Assembly: GCF_029589495.1 (NCBI RefSeq)
Contig: NZ_JAAIVF010000005.1
Span: 124,001-188,000 of the forward strand
Direction of reading: 5' to 3'
DNA: 64,000 nucleotides
Origin: Speluncibacter jeojiensis
GTDB taxonomy: Bacteria > Actinomycetota > Actinomycetes > Mycobacteriales > Mycobacteriaceae
Program-made: the position numbers and the translations under genes
The notes under the pieces: generated by a model
The model's database searches: none
Seen by the model: the letters and a program-made list of their open reading frames with translations, nothing else
What the model was told of the DNA's origin: nothing
Shown: piece by piece, positions 36,506-46,423 of the stretch
Layout of the letters: every line of letters begins with the position of its first letter
How positions within the stretch are numbered: position 1 is the stretch's first letter

Positions 36506-37267
36506 GTGGATCTACTGCTGTTGACGTCTGATCCCACACCTGATGCTGTGCTGCCGTCCTTGAGTCTGCTCTCGCACACCGTGCGGACCGCCGCGGCCGA
36601 GGTGTCCTCGCTGATGGACGCCGACGCGGCCGACATCGCGCTGGTCGACGCGCGGACAGACCTGGCTGCGGCGCGCGGACTGTGCCGGCTGCTGGCCAGC
36701 ACGGTGGGGGATGTCCCGGTGGTGGCGGTGCTCACCGAGGGCGGCCTGGTCGCCGTCAACCCGGAATGGGGACTGAGCGACATCCTGCTCTCGGGGACCG
36801 GTCCGGCGGAACTCGACGCCCGGCTGCGCCTCCTGGTCGGGCGGGGGCGTGCGGTCGGGGAGGAACAGGAAGCCGACACCATCACGCTCGGCGAGCTGGT
36901 CATCGACGAGGGCACCTACACCGCGCGGCTGCGCGGTCGTCCGCTGGACCTGACCTACAAGGAGTTCGAGCTGCTCAAGTACCTCGCGCAGCACGCGGGC
37001 CGGGTGTTCACCCGCGCGCAACTGCTGCAAGAGGTGTGGGGATACGACTTCTTCGGCGGCACCCGCACGGTCGACGTGCACGTGCGCCGATTGCGCGCGA
37101 AGCTCGGCACCGAGTACGAGTCGCTGATCGGCACCGTCCGCAACGTCGGGTACAAGGCGGTCCGTCCCGCACGCACCGCCGGCGCCGAGCCTCAGCCCGT
37201 CGGGGCGCAACCGGAAAGCGCCGGGGACCAGGGCACTGCGGAGATCGACGGATTGGGGTTGGCGTGA
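36506..37267 (+). CDS. glnR: GlnR-type OmpR-family response regulator
   Basis: The 253-residue protein starts [12 protein letters not shown] after the GTG, as in M. tuberculosis Rv0818. The receiver domain is atypical: only D48 (LVDAR) stands at the phosphorylation position and the usual acidic cluster is absent, in line with the orphan, phosphorylation-independent GlnR group. The C-terminal winged helix ([20 protein letters not shown], then [16 protein letters not shown]) binds DNA. GlnR controls nitrogen assimilation in actinobacteria. AGGAGG precedes the GTG. The C-terminal 35 residues are variable. Confidence 0.92.
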   Translation: MDLLLLTSDPTPDAVLPSLSLLSHTVRTAAAEVSSLMDADAADIALVDARTDLAAARGLCRLLASTVGDVPVVAVLTEGGLVAVNPEWGLSDILLSGTGPAELDARLRLLVGRGRAVGEEQEADTITLGELVIDEGTYTARLRGRPLDLTYKEFELLKYLAQHAGRVFTRAQLLQEVWGYDFFGGTRTVDVHVRRLRAKLGTEYESLIGTVRNVGYKAVRPARTAGAEPQPVGAQPESAGDQGTAEIDGLGLA

Positions 37268-38163
37268 TCGCGACCATCTCGGCGCCGCTGACGGCGGTCA
37301 CATCGGAGCTCGCCGAACGGGTGCGCCAGATCTGCGCGGACGCCGGTGCCGTCGACGGCACCGCACCGGTCGGCGACCAGGTGTTGCGCTCGCTGCGTGG
37401 ACCGGACGGTTCGCGGCATCTGGTCGCCCGGTTCGGCGACACGGTCGTCGGCTACGCGAACGTGACGGCGGAGCCTGCGATGGTGGAGGTCGTCGTGGAC
37501 CCCGGCCACCGTCGTCGCGGCATCGGCACGGCGCTGGTGACTGCGGCGCTCGACCTCGGCGGCCCCGGTGCGCGGGTCTGGGCGCACGGGGACCTGCCGC
37601 CGGCGCAGGCGTTGTCGGGTCGGCTCGGACTGGCTGCCGCGCGCGAGTTGCTGCAGCTGCGCCGACGGCTCGACGACCCGCCGTTGCCCGCACTCGAGGT
37701 ACCCGGCGACCTGGTGCTGCGCACCTATCGGGGCGAGGCGGACGACGCGGAGTTGCTGCGGGTCAACAACGTCGCCTTCGACTGGCATCCCGAGCAGGGC
37801 GGGTGGACCGAGAGCGACATCGCGGAGCGCCGGGCCGAGTCCTGGTTCGACCCGGACGGGGTGTTCCTGGCCTTCGCCGCCGACGATCCGGCGACGCTGC
37901 TCGGCTTCCACTGGACCAAGGTGCATCCGGCGCAGCGGGACGAACCCGCGCTCGGCGAGGTGTACGTGGTCGGCGTCGACCGCAGGGCGCAGGGGCGTGG
38001 ACTCGGACGGCTGCTGACGCTCGCCGGGCTGCATCATCTGCAGCGACTCGGGCTGCCCGCGGTGCTGCTCTACGTTGAGGCCGACAACGGTGCCGCCGTG
38101 CGGACCTACGAGCGGCTCGGCTTCACGCGGTTCCACACCGACGTCGCCTACGCCCGAGCCTGA
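37264..38163 (+). CDS. mshD: Mycothiol synthase
   Basis: The 299-residue enzyme contains two GNAT acetyltransferase domains. The C-terminal, catalytic one shows [22 protein letters not shown] (acetyl-CoA loop) and ends with [14 protein letters not shown]. MshD acetylates the cysteine of Cys-GlcN-Ins in the last step of mycothiol synthesis. The GTG start overlaps the glnR stop (GTGA), so the two are translationally coupled as in mycobacteria. It links redox thiol supply with the sulfur genes nearby. Confidence 0.95.
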   Translation: MIATISAPLTAVTSELAERVRQICADAGAVDGTAPVGDQVLRSLRGPDGSRHLVARFGDTVVGYANVTAEPAMVEVVVDPGHRRRGIGTALVTAALDLGGPGARVWAHGDLPPAQALSGRLGLAAARELLQLRRRLDDPPLPALEVPGDLVLRTYRGEADDAELLRVNNVAFDWHPEQGGWTESDIAERRAESWFDPDGVFLAFAADDPATLLGFHWTKVHPAQRDEPALGEVYVVGVDRRAQGRGLGRLLTLAGLHHLQRLGLPAVLLYVEADNGAAVRTYERLGFTRFHTDVAYARA

Positions 38164-38215
38164 CACCTCCGCGCCCGACACCTCCGCGCCCGACACCTCC
38201 GCGCCCGACACCTCA
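38162..38215. repeat. 15-bp tandem repeat (3.6 copies)
   Basis: GACACCTCCGCGCCC occurs three times in perfect tandem (38162-38206) plus a partial fourth copy. It begins within the mshD stop codon. It is likely to vary in copy number between strains. Confidence 0.85.
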
Positions 38216-38266
38216 CGGGCCCCGAAACTCCGGGGCGACAGGAATCACAGGCAATCGGACGTCGCT

Positions 38267-38284
38267 GTTCATCTTTTGTTCACC
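38267..38284 (+). promoter_or_regulatory. Pho box upstream of pstS
   Basis: GTTCATC-TTTT-GTTCACC is an 11-bp-period direct repeat, matching the PhoP/RegX3 binding pattern of actinobacteria. A TACCTT -10 candidate (38316-38321) lies 31 bases beyond the box. It predicts induction of pstSCAB by phosphate limitation. Confidence 0.75.
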
Positions 38285-38366
38285 CGGAGTCGGATGATCG
38301 TCCATACGCCGCCCCTACCTTGCTTCCTGGGCGGCACAGGGCTGCCCGTACAGATGGAGGCAACAG

Positions 38367-39503
38367 GTGAACCTCAAGCGCAGTTCCGCCCTGGTCGGCC
38401 TGGTGGGGGTCGTGGCGGTGGCCTCGCTCACGGCATGCGGCAGCGACAACAACGCGGCCTCGTCCGCGTCCGGCAGCGTCACGCCGGCCTCCAGCGCGAG
38501 CTGCGCGGGCAAGGACAAGCTCTCCGCCGCCGGTTCGTCCGCGCAGAAGAACGCGATGGACCAGTTCACCGCCAAGTACATCGAGGTGTGCAACTCCAAG
38601 GGCAAGAGCAAGAACGTCGCCTACACCGCGAGCGGATCGGGTGACGGACGCACGCAGTTCATCGCCAAGCAGATCGACTTCGCCGGTTCCGACTCGGCGA
38701 TCAAGGGCGACCAGGCGGCCAAGGCGAAACAGCGGTGCGCGGGCACCGACGCCTGGAACCTGCCGATGGTGTTCGGCCCGGTCGCGATGGCCTACAACCT
38801 GCCGGGTGTCGACAACCTGGTCCTCAACGGCGAGACCATCGCGAAGATCTTCGACGGGTCGGTCAAGAACTGGAACGACCCGGCGATCGCCGCGCTGAAC
38901 CCGGGCGTGAAACTGCCCGACCAGCAGATCGGCGTGGTCTACCGGTCCGACTCCTCGGGCACCACCGACAACTTCCAGACCTACCTGACCGCCGCCTCGC
39001 ACGGCGCCTGGACCAAGGGCGCCGGATCGGACTTCGTCGGCGGGGTCGGCAACGGTTCGAAGGGCTCGGCCGGAGTCGCCCAGGCGGTGCGGACCACCCC
39101 CGGTTCCATCGCCTACGTCGAGGAGTCCTTCGCGGCCCAGAACAAGCTGCAGACGGCCAGTCTCGACAGCGGCTCGGGCCCGGTCGCGCTCAGCACCGAG
39201 GCCGCGGCCAAGTCGGTGGCCGCCGCCAAGTTCGCCAACCCGGCGAGCGACGACCTGACGCTGGATCTGAAGGCGATGTACTCGAGCAACGAGCCCGGCG
39301 CCTACCCGCTGGTGCTCGCCTCCTACGACATCGTCTGCTCCAAGGGGTACGACGCGGACACCGCCGAGGCGGTCAAGTCGTTCCTGACGAGCGCGGCCAA
39401 CGAGGGCCAGCAGGGCCTCGGTGCGCTCGGCTACGTGCCGCTGCCCGACACGATCAAGACGAAGCTGATGACCTCGATCAACGCCATCGCACCGGCGTCC
39501 TGA
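38367..39503 (+). CDS. pstS: Phosphate-binding lipoprotein PstS
   Basis: The 378-residue protein has a lipoprotein signal with lipobox LTAC and lipidated C24. It is the extracytoplasmic phosphate-binding component of the Pst transporter. AAGSSAQKNAMDQF and YRSDSSGTTDNFQTYL are the phosphate-binding loops. The GTG at 38367 follows GGAGG. A Pho box lies 83 bases upstream. A short hairpin between pstS and pstC (CGGTG-A-CACCG) may stabilise the pstS transcript. Confidence 0.95.
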   Translation: MNLKRSSALVGLVGVVAVASLTACGSDNNAASSASGSVTPASSASCAGKDKLSAAGSSAQKNAMDQFTAKYIEVCNSKGKSKNVAYTASGSGDGRTQFIAKQIDFAGSDSAIKGDQAAKAKQRCAGTDAWNLPMVFGPVAMAYNLPGVDNLVLNGETIAKIFDGSVKNWNDPAIAALNPGVKLPDQQIGVVYRSDSSGTTDNFQTYLTAASHGAWTKGAGSDFVGGVGNGSKGSAGVAQAVRTTPGSIAYVEESFAAQNKLQTASLDSGSGPVALSTEAAAKSVAAAKFANPASDDLTLDLKAMYSSNEPGAYPLVLASYDIVCSKGYDADTAEAVKSFLTSAANEGQQGLGALGYVPLPDTIKTKLMTSINAIAPAS

Positions 39504-39558
39504 TCGGTGACACCGAGCGAGATGCCCATATATTTGGACGCGAGAGGTCTCAGGTGAG

Positions 39559-40647
39559 ATGAGCGAGGCACCGACGAGGACCTCCACACCGCGTCACGCC
39601 CGCCCGGAGTCCGGCGATGCCGGATCTCCGGCGGGCGTCGCGGGGGCACAGCAGAACCCACCACCGGAGGCACCGATCAGCACGCTGGGGACGGCCGGAC
39701 CGCGCACGAACGAGACCAAGAAGGTCGTTCGGCCCGGTGACCGCATCTTCACCACGCTGACCTCCGGGTCGGCGATCTTCATCACGGTGCTGATCGGCGC
39801 AATCGCGGTGTTCCTCGTCTGGCGTGCGGTGCCGGCGTTGTCGCGGAACCAGGTCAACTTCCTGACCAGCCACGAGTGGGCCACCGTCGACATCACCCAC
39901 ATGGCGTTCGGCGTGGCGGACCTGTTCCAGGCCACCGTGCTGGTGTCGCTGTTCGCGCTGGTGCTGGCCATGCCGGTGTCGCTCGGCATCGCTATCTTCC
40001 TGACCCGCTACGCACCCAAGAAGGTGTCCGGGCCGCTGGCTTATGTCATCGATCTGCTCGCCGCGGTCCCGTCGGTCGTCTACGGCCTGTGGGGCCTGCT
40101 CGTGCTGGCCCCCGCGATCCGGCCGGTCGCCGAATGGCTCAACCGGAACCTGGACTGGCTGTTCCTGTTCAAGAGCGGATCCGGCTCCGTCGCCGGCGGC
40201 GGCACCATCTTCACCGCCGGCATCGTGCTGGCGGTGATGATCCTGCCGGTGATCACCGGCGTGACCCGTGAGGTCTTCGCCCAGACCCCGACCTCCCACA
40301 TCGAGGCGGCGCTCGCGCTAGGCGCGACCCGTTGGGAGGTGGTGCGGATGGCGGTCATCCCGTTCGGCAAGTCCGGTTACGTCAGCGGCTCGATGCTCGG
40401 CCTGGGCCGCGCCCTCGGCGAGACGATGGCGCTGTACCTGATCCTGCAGACCACCTCCCAGCGGTTCGGCTGGTCGCTGTTCGACAGCGGGGCGACCATC
40501 GCCTCGAAGATCGCCCTCGGCTACGCCGAGTTCAACAACAACATCCAGGCGGGCGCCTACATCGCCGCCGGCTTGGTGCTGTTCGTGCTCACCTTCGTCG
40601 TCAACGCCTCGGCGCGCGCGGCGGTGTCGCGGGGAAGGAAGTCCTGA
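39559..40647 (+). CDS. pstC: Phosphate ABC transporter permease PstC
   Basis: The 362-residue inner-membrane protein has a long polar N-terminus (about 60 residues) and six predicted helices. The permease EAA-type loop is EAALALGATRWEVVRMAVIPFG. It pairs with PstA to form the phosphate channel. Its TGA shares one base with the pstA ATG (TGATG). Confidence 0.95.
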   Translation: MSEAPTRTSTPRHARPESGDAGSPAGVAGAQQNPPPEAPISTLGTAGPRTNETKKVVRPGDRIFTTLTSGSAIFITVLIGAIAVFLVWRAVPALSRNQVNFLTSHEWATVDITHMAFGVADLFQATVLVSLFALVLAMPVSLGIAIFLTRYAPKKVSGPLAYVIDLLAAVPSVVYGLWGLLVLAPAIRPVAEWLNRNLDWLFLFKSGSGSVAGGGTIFTAGIVLAVMILPVITGVTREVFAQTPTSHIEAALALGATRWEVVRMAVIPFGKSGYVSGSMLGLGRALGETMALYLILQTTSQRFGWSLFDSGATIASKIALGYAEFNNNIQAGAYIAAGLVLFVLTFVVNASARAAVSRGRKS

Positions 40648-41555
40648 TGAGTACCGGCACACTGAACCGGCCCGTGAAGCGGGCGACCTTCGAGGGCCTC
40701 AACACGCGTCGCCGGGTCAAGAACACCGCCGCCACCGTGTTGGTGAGCCTGTCCGTGGTGATCGCGCTCGTGCCGCTCGGCTGGGTGCTGTACACGGTGA
40801 TCGCCAAGGGACTGCCCGCCATCGTCAGCCCGACGTGGTTCACGCATTCGCTCAGCGGGCTCGCGGCGGCGTCGCCGGGAGGTGGCGTCTACCACGCGAT
40901 CGTCGGCACCGTGATGCAGGGCGCGGTATGCGCGGCCATCTCGATCCCGCTGGGTCTGCTCGTCGCGGTGTATCTCGTCGAGTACGCGGGCACGTCCAAG
41001 CTGGGACGCCTGACCACCTTCATGGTCGACATCCTCAGCGGTGTCCCGTCGATCGTGGCCGCGCTGTTCATCTACGCACTCTGGGTGGCCACCTTCGGTT
41101 TCCCCAAGTCAGCGCTGGCCGTGTCGCTGTCACTGGTGCTGCTGATGGTGCCGGTGGTGGTGCGCTCGACCGAGGAGATGCTGCGCATCGTCCCGCAGGA
41201 CCTGCGGGAGGCGTCCTACGCGCTGGGCGTGCCGAAGTGGAAGACCATCCTGCGCATCGTGATCCCGACCGCGCTGCCCGGCACCATCACCGGTGTCATG
41301 CTGGCGCTGGCCAGGGTGATGGGCGAGACGGCGCCGCTGCTGATCCTGGTCGGCTACGCGCCCTTCATCAACTTCAACATGTTCGGCGGCGAGATGGGCT
41401 CGCTGCCGGGGGTGATGGTGGACCAGATGAACAACCCGACCCAGGCCGGATCGGACCGCACCTGGGGCGCCGCGCTGACCCTCATCCTGATCATCGCGGT
41501 GCTCAACATCGCCGCGAAGCTGATCGCCCGACTGTCGTCGGTCAAATCCCGATGA
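40647..41555 (+). CDS. pstA: Phosphate ABC transporter permease PstA
   Basis: The 302-residue permease has the EAA loop REASYALGVPKWKTILRIVIP and about six membrane helices. GGAAGGA inside the pstC end precedes the ATG at 40647. Together with PstC it forms the membrane part of the high-affinity phosphate importer. Upstream in-frame starts lie inside pstC and are rejected. Confidence 0.95.
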   Translation: MSTGTLNRPVKRATFEGLNTRRRVKNTAATVLVSLSVVIALVPLGWVLYTVIAKGLPAIVSPTWFTHSLSGLAAASPGGGVYHAIVGTVMQGAVCAAISIPLGLLVAVYLVEYAGTSKLGRLTTFMVDILSGVPSIVAALFIYALWVATFGFPKSALAVSLSLVLLMVPVVVRSTEEMLRIVPQDLREASYALGVPKWKTILRIVIPTALPGTITGVMLALARVMGETAPLLILVGYAPFINFNMFGGEMGSLPGVMVDQMNNPTQAGSDRTWGAALTLILIIAVLNIAAKLIARLSSVKSR

Positions 41556-41583
41556 CCCCTGATCTCCAGTTAGGAACCCACTG

Positions 41584-42360
<777 letters not shown>

Positions 42361-42397
42361 GTCCCCGCAGCAGACCGGTATGGCTGCACGGTCAGGG

Positions 42398-42449
42398 CAC
42401 ACAAACGGCGCCGGTGCTCGCAGTCGCGAGCGTCGGCGCCGCCTGTGTG
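42398..42449. terminator. Bidirectional terminator between pstB and phoU
   Basis: A 52-base palindrome is built of three nested perfect blocks: CACACA/TGTGTG, CGGCGCCG/CGGCGCCG and GCTCGC/GCGAGC. Two-base mismatches separate them and the loop is AGTC. It lies between convergent stops. Confidence 0.8.
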
Positions 42450-42456
42450 TCCTACG

Positions 42457-43134
42457 TCAGTCTTCCTGTAGCAGTTCGTGCTCCGGCAACTGACCGGGCA
42501 TGCGGCCGGTGGCCAGGAAGATGACCCGCCGCGCCACCTGCACCGCGTGATCGGCGAACCGCTCGTAGAAACGGCCCAGCAGCGTCACGTCGACCGCCGC
42601 CGCGACACCGTGGCTCCAGTCGCGGTCCATCAGCACGGTGAACAGGTGCTTGTGCAGGTCATCCATCGCGTCGTCCTCCTCCTGGAGGCGCGCGGCGCGT
42701 TCGGGGTCGCGGGTCAGCAGCACCTCGCGGGCGGCGGCGCCGAGCGCGACCGCGACCCGGCCCATCTCGGCGAAGTAGCCGTTGACCTCTTCGGGCAGCG
42801 CATGATTCGGGTGCCGGCGCCGGGTGATCTTGGCGACGTGCAGGGCCAGCGCGCCCATCCGGTCGAGGTCCGCGACGATCTGGATCCCGCTGATGACCTG
42901 GCGCAGATCGCCGGCGACGGGGGCCTGCAGCGCGAGCAGCGCGAAGGCCTTCTCCTCGCAGGAGACGCTCAGCTGCTCGATCTGCTCGTTCTTGGTGATC
43001 ACCTGCTCGGCCAGCGAAAGGTCCGCCTGCAGCAGGGCCTCGGTGGCCCGTTCCATGGACTCCTCGGCGAGCCGGCACATGTCGGCCAGCTGCGTGGCAA
43101 GGTCACTCATCTGTTCGTGGTAGGCAACGCGCAC
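42457..43134 (-). CDS. phoU: Phosphate signalling regulator PhoU (PhoY-type)
   Basis: The 225-residue protein has two PhoU three-helix bundles, with the metal-binding segments [18 protein letters not shown] and [21 protein letters not shown]. PhoU links Pst activity to the SenX3-RegX3 system and limits the phosphate response in mycobacteria. The GTG at 43134 is chosen because it gives the family N-terminus RVAYHEQ and lies right after a predicted -10 element (43148-43143), suggesting a leaderless message. A TTG at 43143 would fall inside that -10. Confidence 0.93.
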   Translation of the reverse strand: MRVAYHEQMSDLATQLADMCRLAEESMERATEALLQADLSLAEQVITKNEQIEQLSVSCEEKAFALLALQAPVAGDLRQVISGIQIVADLDRMGALALHVAKITRRRHPNHALPEEVNGYFAEMGRVAVALGAAAREVLLTRDPERAARLQEEDDAMDDLHKHLFTVLMDRDWSHGVAAAVDVTLLGRFYERFADHAVQVARRVIFLATGRMPGQLPEHELLQED

Positions 43135-43142
43135 GAGGGACA

Positions 43143-43148
43143 AGCCTA
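43143..43148 (-). promoter_or_regulatory. Predicted phoU -10 element
   Basis: On the minus strand this is TAGGCT, ending nine bases before the phoU GTG, so transcription would start at or next to the start codon. The distance from the Pho box (31 bases) equals that at pstS. Confidence 0.55.
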
Positions 43149-43156
43149 CGGGGTGG

Positions 43157-43175
43157 GGTGGTGTTCGTCACCACC
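43157..43175 (-). terminator. Short hairpin between the LCP gene and phoU
   Basis: GGTGGTG-TTCGT-CACCACC is a perfect 7-bp stem 28 bases after the LCP stop. It may terminate the LCP transcript, although it also lies in the spacer of the phoU promoter. Confidence 0.4.
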
Positions 43176-43179
43176 GTCG

Positions 43180-43197
43180 GATGAACGTCGGATGAAC
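43180..43197 (-). promoter_or_regulatory. Pho box upstream of phoU
   Basis: On the minus strand GTTCATC-CGAC-GTTCATC is an exact 11-bp-period repeat, the same heptamer as the first repeat at pstS. It lies 46-63 bases upstream of the phoU start and just after the LCP stop codon. Confidence 0.75.
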
Positions 43198-43202
43198 GTC
43201 GG

Positions 43203-45044
43203 TCAGCCGCAGGTGGTGTCGGCGGCGTTGGTCACGCTCAGGTCGGCAGGCAGCGAGCCCGGATCGTTGCTGTCGCTGGCGATCACGGGGTGCACCTCGG
43301 TGCCGTACGAGGCCGGCGTCCGCACCCGGCCGGCGAAGTCGGTGCCGATGACGACCTCGACGACCGAGTCGAGATCGTCCGTGCGTTGCAACACCGCGCC
43401 GGGCAGTGCCGAGGCGACCGTCGCGGCCTCCGCCTCGTTGCCACCGGAGAACTGGACGATGGTCTTGTCCGAGGAGTGCGTGTAGTCGCCGATGTTCGCG
43501 ATCTGGAAACCCTCGTCGCCCAGGGCGTCCGCGGCGGTGCCGGCGACCCCGGACCGTTTGGTGGCGTTGCGCACCTGCACAGAGACCGAACTCGGCGACA
43601 CCGCGGTCAGCGTGGCCGACGAGCGTGACGGGGCCGTGCGGTCGGCGAGCGACCGCGTGTCCGCGGCCTGGTGCGCGGCGTCCCCTTCGGTGGTGTTCTT
43701 GCCGGCCGTGTGCTCGTCGTCCTTCTTCTCGCCCGGCAGCGGATCGTCGTCGATGATCGCGTTGAAGATGTTCTCGATGTCCTGCAGGCGGGGGGTCTCG
43801 TTGCCGTAGTCGTCGGTACCCGACGTCGGCACGGTCAAGAAGGTGACCGCGCCGGCATCGACGCTCTGCAACGACTGGCCGAGCTTGAGCAGCGCCTGGG
43901 TGTCGAGGTTGTCGCCGAACGCCGAGTGGGTGAATGCGGAGATGAAGCCGTTGAGCTTGCCCGGATCGAGCAGCACCTTGTTCGACAGCGCCGCGCGCAA
44001 CAGCGAGGAGAGGAACATCTGCTGGCGCTTGATGCGCCCGTAGTCGCCGTTGCCCTCGGCCTCGACCTTGCGGGCCCGCACATAGTTCAGTGCGGTCTTG
44101 CCGTTGATCCGCTGCGGGCCTGCCTTGCGCAGGACGGTGCCAAGTTCGTCGTCGACCAACGGCATGGTCGTGCACACGGTGACCCCACCGACGGTGTCGA
44201 CCATCGACTCGAAGCCCGAGAAGTCCATGCCGACGAAGTGGTTCACCTTCAACCCGGACATCTTCTGGATGACCTTGACCAGGCACTTGGGCCCACCGAC
44301 GGCGTAGGTGCCGTTGAGCTTGACGTCCGACTCCGAGGCGACCAGAGCGCCGGTGTACTCGCCCTTGTCGTTGTCCCAGCCGGTGCACGTCGGCCGGGTG
44401 ACGTTCAGGTCCCGCGGAAACGACACGGCGACGACCCGGCTGCGGTTGGCCGGGATGTTCACCAGGATGACGACATCCGACCGCGCGCCGTCCGCGTCGG
44501 CGGTGGTGCCGGCGCCGACCTTCGAGTTGCCGCCGGCGCGACTGTCGGTCCCGACGATCAGGTAGTTCTCGTCGCCGTATTGGCCGCCGGGATCGCGCAC
44601 GTCCACCGAGTCCTGGTCGAGCGCGTCGATCCGGGTGTACTGGCCGTCGGTCGACTTGAGATATCCCCAGACGACACCGGTGACCAGGAGGCTGATCGCG
44701 GCGGCCATGGCGACCACGACCTGACCGGCCCGCAGGCCCGCGCGGCGACCACGACCGCCGCCGCGGGAGGTCACGCTTCGGGGCGGCACCGTTCGCGGCG
44801 GGTCGGCGCGGGGTGGTTCGGCGCGAGGTGGTTCGGGCCGGGGCGGCTCGGCATGCGGCGGTGTCGGCGGTGCGGGCCGTGGCGGCCCGGGCGGGGACGG
44901 GTTGCGCCCGCCGTTCATCTTGCGCAGCAGATCGGCGACGGAGTGCTTCGAGCTCTCGGGGTCGGCGTCGAAGGAGCGACGCACGGACGGACCGTTACCC
45001 GCAGGCGGACGGTCGGGCGTGCGGTCATCACCCACCCTGCCCAC
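43203..45044 (-). CDS. LytR-CpsA-Psr (LCP) family protein with LytR_C domain
   Basis: The 613-residue protein has a cytoplasmic Pro-rich N-terminus, one membrane helix at about residues 103-127, an extracellular LCP phosphotransferase domain (SRVVAVSFPRDLNV, then RKVEAEGNGDYGRIKRQQ) and a C-terminal LytR_C domain (SSVSVQVRNATKRSGVAG). LCP enzymes attach arabinogalactan to peptidoglycan in mycolata. It matches Rv0822c in position. Residues 66-90 are five tandem PPR pentapeptides. Start choice is supported by the conserved RSF-type N-terminus but is not certain. Confidence 0.9.
   Translation of the reverse strand: MGRVGDDRTPDRPPAGNGPSVRRSFDADPESSKHSVADLLRKMNGGRNPSPPGPPRPAPPTPPHAEPPRPEPPRAEPPRADPPRTVPPRSVTSRGGGRGRRAGLRAGQVVVAMAAAISLLVTGVVWGYLKSTDGQYTRIDALDQDSVDVRDPGGQYGDENYLIVGTDSRAGGNSKVGAGTTADADGARSDVVILVNIPANRSRVVAVSFPRDLNVTRPTCTGWDNDKGEYTGALVASESDVKLNGTYAVGGPKCLVKVIQKMSGLKVNHFVGMDFSGFESMVDTVGGVTVCTTMPLVDDELGTVLRKAGPQRINGKTALNYVRARKVEAEGNGDYGRIKRQQMFLSSLLRAALSNKVLLDPGKLNGFISAFTHSAFGDNLDTQALLKLGQSLQSVDAGAVTFLTVPTSGTDDYGNETPRLQDIENIFNAIIDDDPLPGEKKDDEHTAGKNTTEGDAAHQAADTRSLADRTAPSRSSATLTAVSPSSVSVQVRNATKRSGVAGTAADALGDEGFQIANIGDYTHSSDKTIVQFSGGNEAEAATVASALPGAVLQRTDDLDSVVEVVIGTDFAGRVRTPASYGTEVHPVIASDSNDPGSLPADLSVTNAADTTCG
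44775..44849 (-). repeat. Five tandem 15-bp units encoding xPPRx in the LCP protein
   Basis: Residues 66-90 of the LCP protein read EPPRP, EPPRA, EPPRA, DPPRT, VPPRS. The DNA copies are imperfect. The array lies in the cytoplasmic tail and could bind partners or vary in length. Confidence 0.75.
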
Positions 45045-45143
45045 ACCTCAGCTCTCGTCCGTCAGCGCACTCGCGTGCGTCAGCGATCGAAAACAGGCTA
45101 CCGGGTCGATCGACAGGAACGATCCGGCGGAGGGGCGCGGGGC

Positions 45144-46340
45144 TCAGCCGCCCGAGTTCATCACGTCGGCGGCCAGCGGCACCGCGCAGTCCTCGGGGTC
45201 GTCGAGCCAGCCCTCGGGCAGCGCGACGGCGCCCGGCGAGCCCTGGCGCCCGCGCGGACCCTCGGCGTCCTTGGGGAACGGCACGGTCGGATCGAGTTGC
45301 GCGAGCAGTTCGCCCAACTCGTCGAGGGTGTCGACAAGGGCCAAGGCGACTCGCAGGTCGGATCCGGCGGGGAAGCCGCGCATGTACCAGGAGACGTGCT
45401 TGCGCAACTCTCGGCAGCCCTTCTCCTCGCCGTGGTGCGCGGCGAGCAGTTCCGCGTGCCGGCGCATGATCGCGGCGACCTCGCCGAGGTTCGGTGGCGT
45501 CGGCTCCGGACGGCCGGTCAGCTTGGCGGCGAGTTCGGCGAACAACCAGGGGCGGCCCAGGCAGCCGCGACCGACCACGACGCCGTCGCAACCGGTCTCG
45601 GCCATCATCCGGACGGCGTCGTCGGCGCTGAAGATGTCGCCGTTGCCGAGCACCGGAACGCCGGTGACGTGTTCCTTGAGCCGCGCGATCTCCGACCAGT
45701 CGGCGGTGCCCGAGTAGCGCTGCGCTGCGGTGCGGGCGTGCAGCGCGACCGCCGCGGCGCCCTCCTCGGCGGCGATGCGGCCGGCGTCGAGGTGGGTGTG
45801 ATGCTCGGCGTCGATGCCGACGCGCATCTTCACGGTCACCGGGATGTCGGTGCCCTCGGTGGCGCGCACCGCGCCGGCGACGATCTGGCGGAACAGCGCG
45901 CGCTTGTAGGGCAGTGCGGAGCCGCCGCCCTTACGGGTGACCTTCGGCACCGGGCAGCCGAAGTTCAGGTCGATGTGGTCGGCGATGTTCTCGTCGACGA
46001 TCATCTTGGCGGCGTCGTAGGTGGTGGCGGGGTCGACGGTGTACAGCTGCAGCGACCGGGGCGTCTCGTCCGGGCCGAAGGTGGTCATGTGCATGGTGAC
46101 CGGGTGCCGCTCGACGAGAGCGCGCGCGGTGACCATCTCGCACACGTACAGACCCGCCGCCGAGCCGGTGCGGTCCTGCTCGATCTCGCGGCACAGCGTC
46201 CGGAAGGCGACGTTGGTGACCCCCGCCATCGGCGCGAGCACCACCGGACTGCGCAGCGACAGCGAGCCGATGCGCAGGGCGGGCTCGGTCGACGTGCAGG
46301 CGGTGTCGGGCAGCTCTTCCACGGTGGTCACGACGACCAT
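45144..46340 (-). CDS. dus: tRNA-dihydrouridine synthase
   Basis: The 398-residue flavoenzyme reduces uridines in the tRNA D-loop. VVLAPMAGVTNVAFR is the N-terminal FMN region, DLNFGCPVPKVTRKGGGSAL contains the catalytic cysteine, and GNGDIFSADDAVRMMAETGCDGVVVGRG closes the barrel. It corresponds to Rv0823c. The ATG at 46340 is chosen because the longer ORF runs through desA1. The C-terminal 50 residues extend beyond the typical DusB length. Confidence 0.92.
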   Translation of the reverse strand: MVVVTTVEELPDTACTSTEPALRIGSLSLRSPVVLAPMAGVTNVAFRTLCREIEQDRTGSAAGLYVCEMVTARALVERHPVTMHMTTFGPDETPRSLQLYTVDPATTYDAAKMIVDENIADHIDLNFGCPVPKVTRKGGGSALPYKRALFRQIVAGAVRATEGTDIPVTVKMRVGIDAEHHTHLDAGRIAAEEGAAAVALHARTAAQRYSGTADWSEIARLKEHVTGVPVLGNGDIFSADDAVRMMAETGCDGVVVGRGCLGRPWLFAELAAKLTGRPEPTPPNLGEVAAIMRRHAELLAAHHGEEKGCRELRKHVSWYMRGFPAGSDLRVALALVDTLDELGELLAQLDPTVPFPKDAEGPRGRQGSPGAVALPEGWLDDPEDCAVPLAADVMNSGG

Positions 46341-46423
46341 TGTGCCCGGTGGCGGGCCCGGGAACAGGTTCGGCCCGGTCACGCGGACGTGACCGGGCCG
46401 AACGAGACGTCGGTGCGAGCGGG

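Noticed and set aside
35506-36915. Long upstream extension of the thioredoxin frame
   Set aside because: It crosses lmeA and glnR in another frame; the ATGA overlap and membrane anchor fix the start at 35505.
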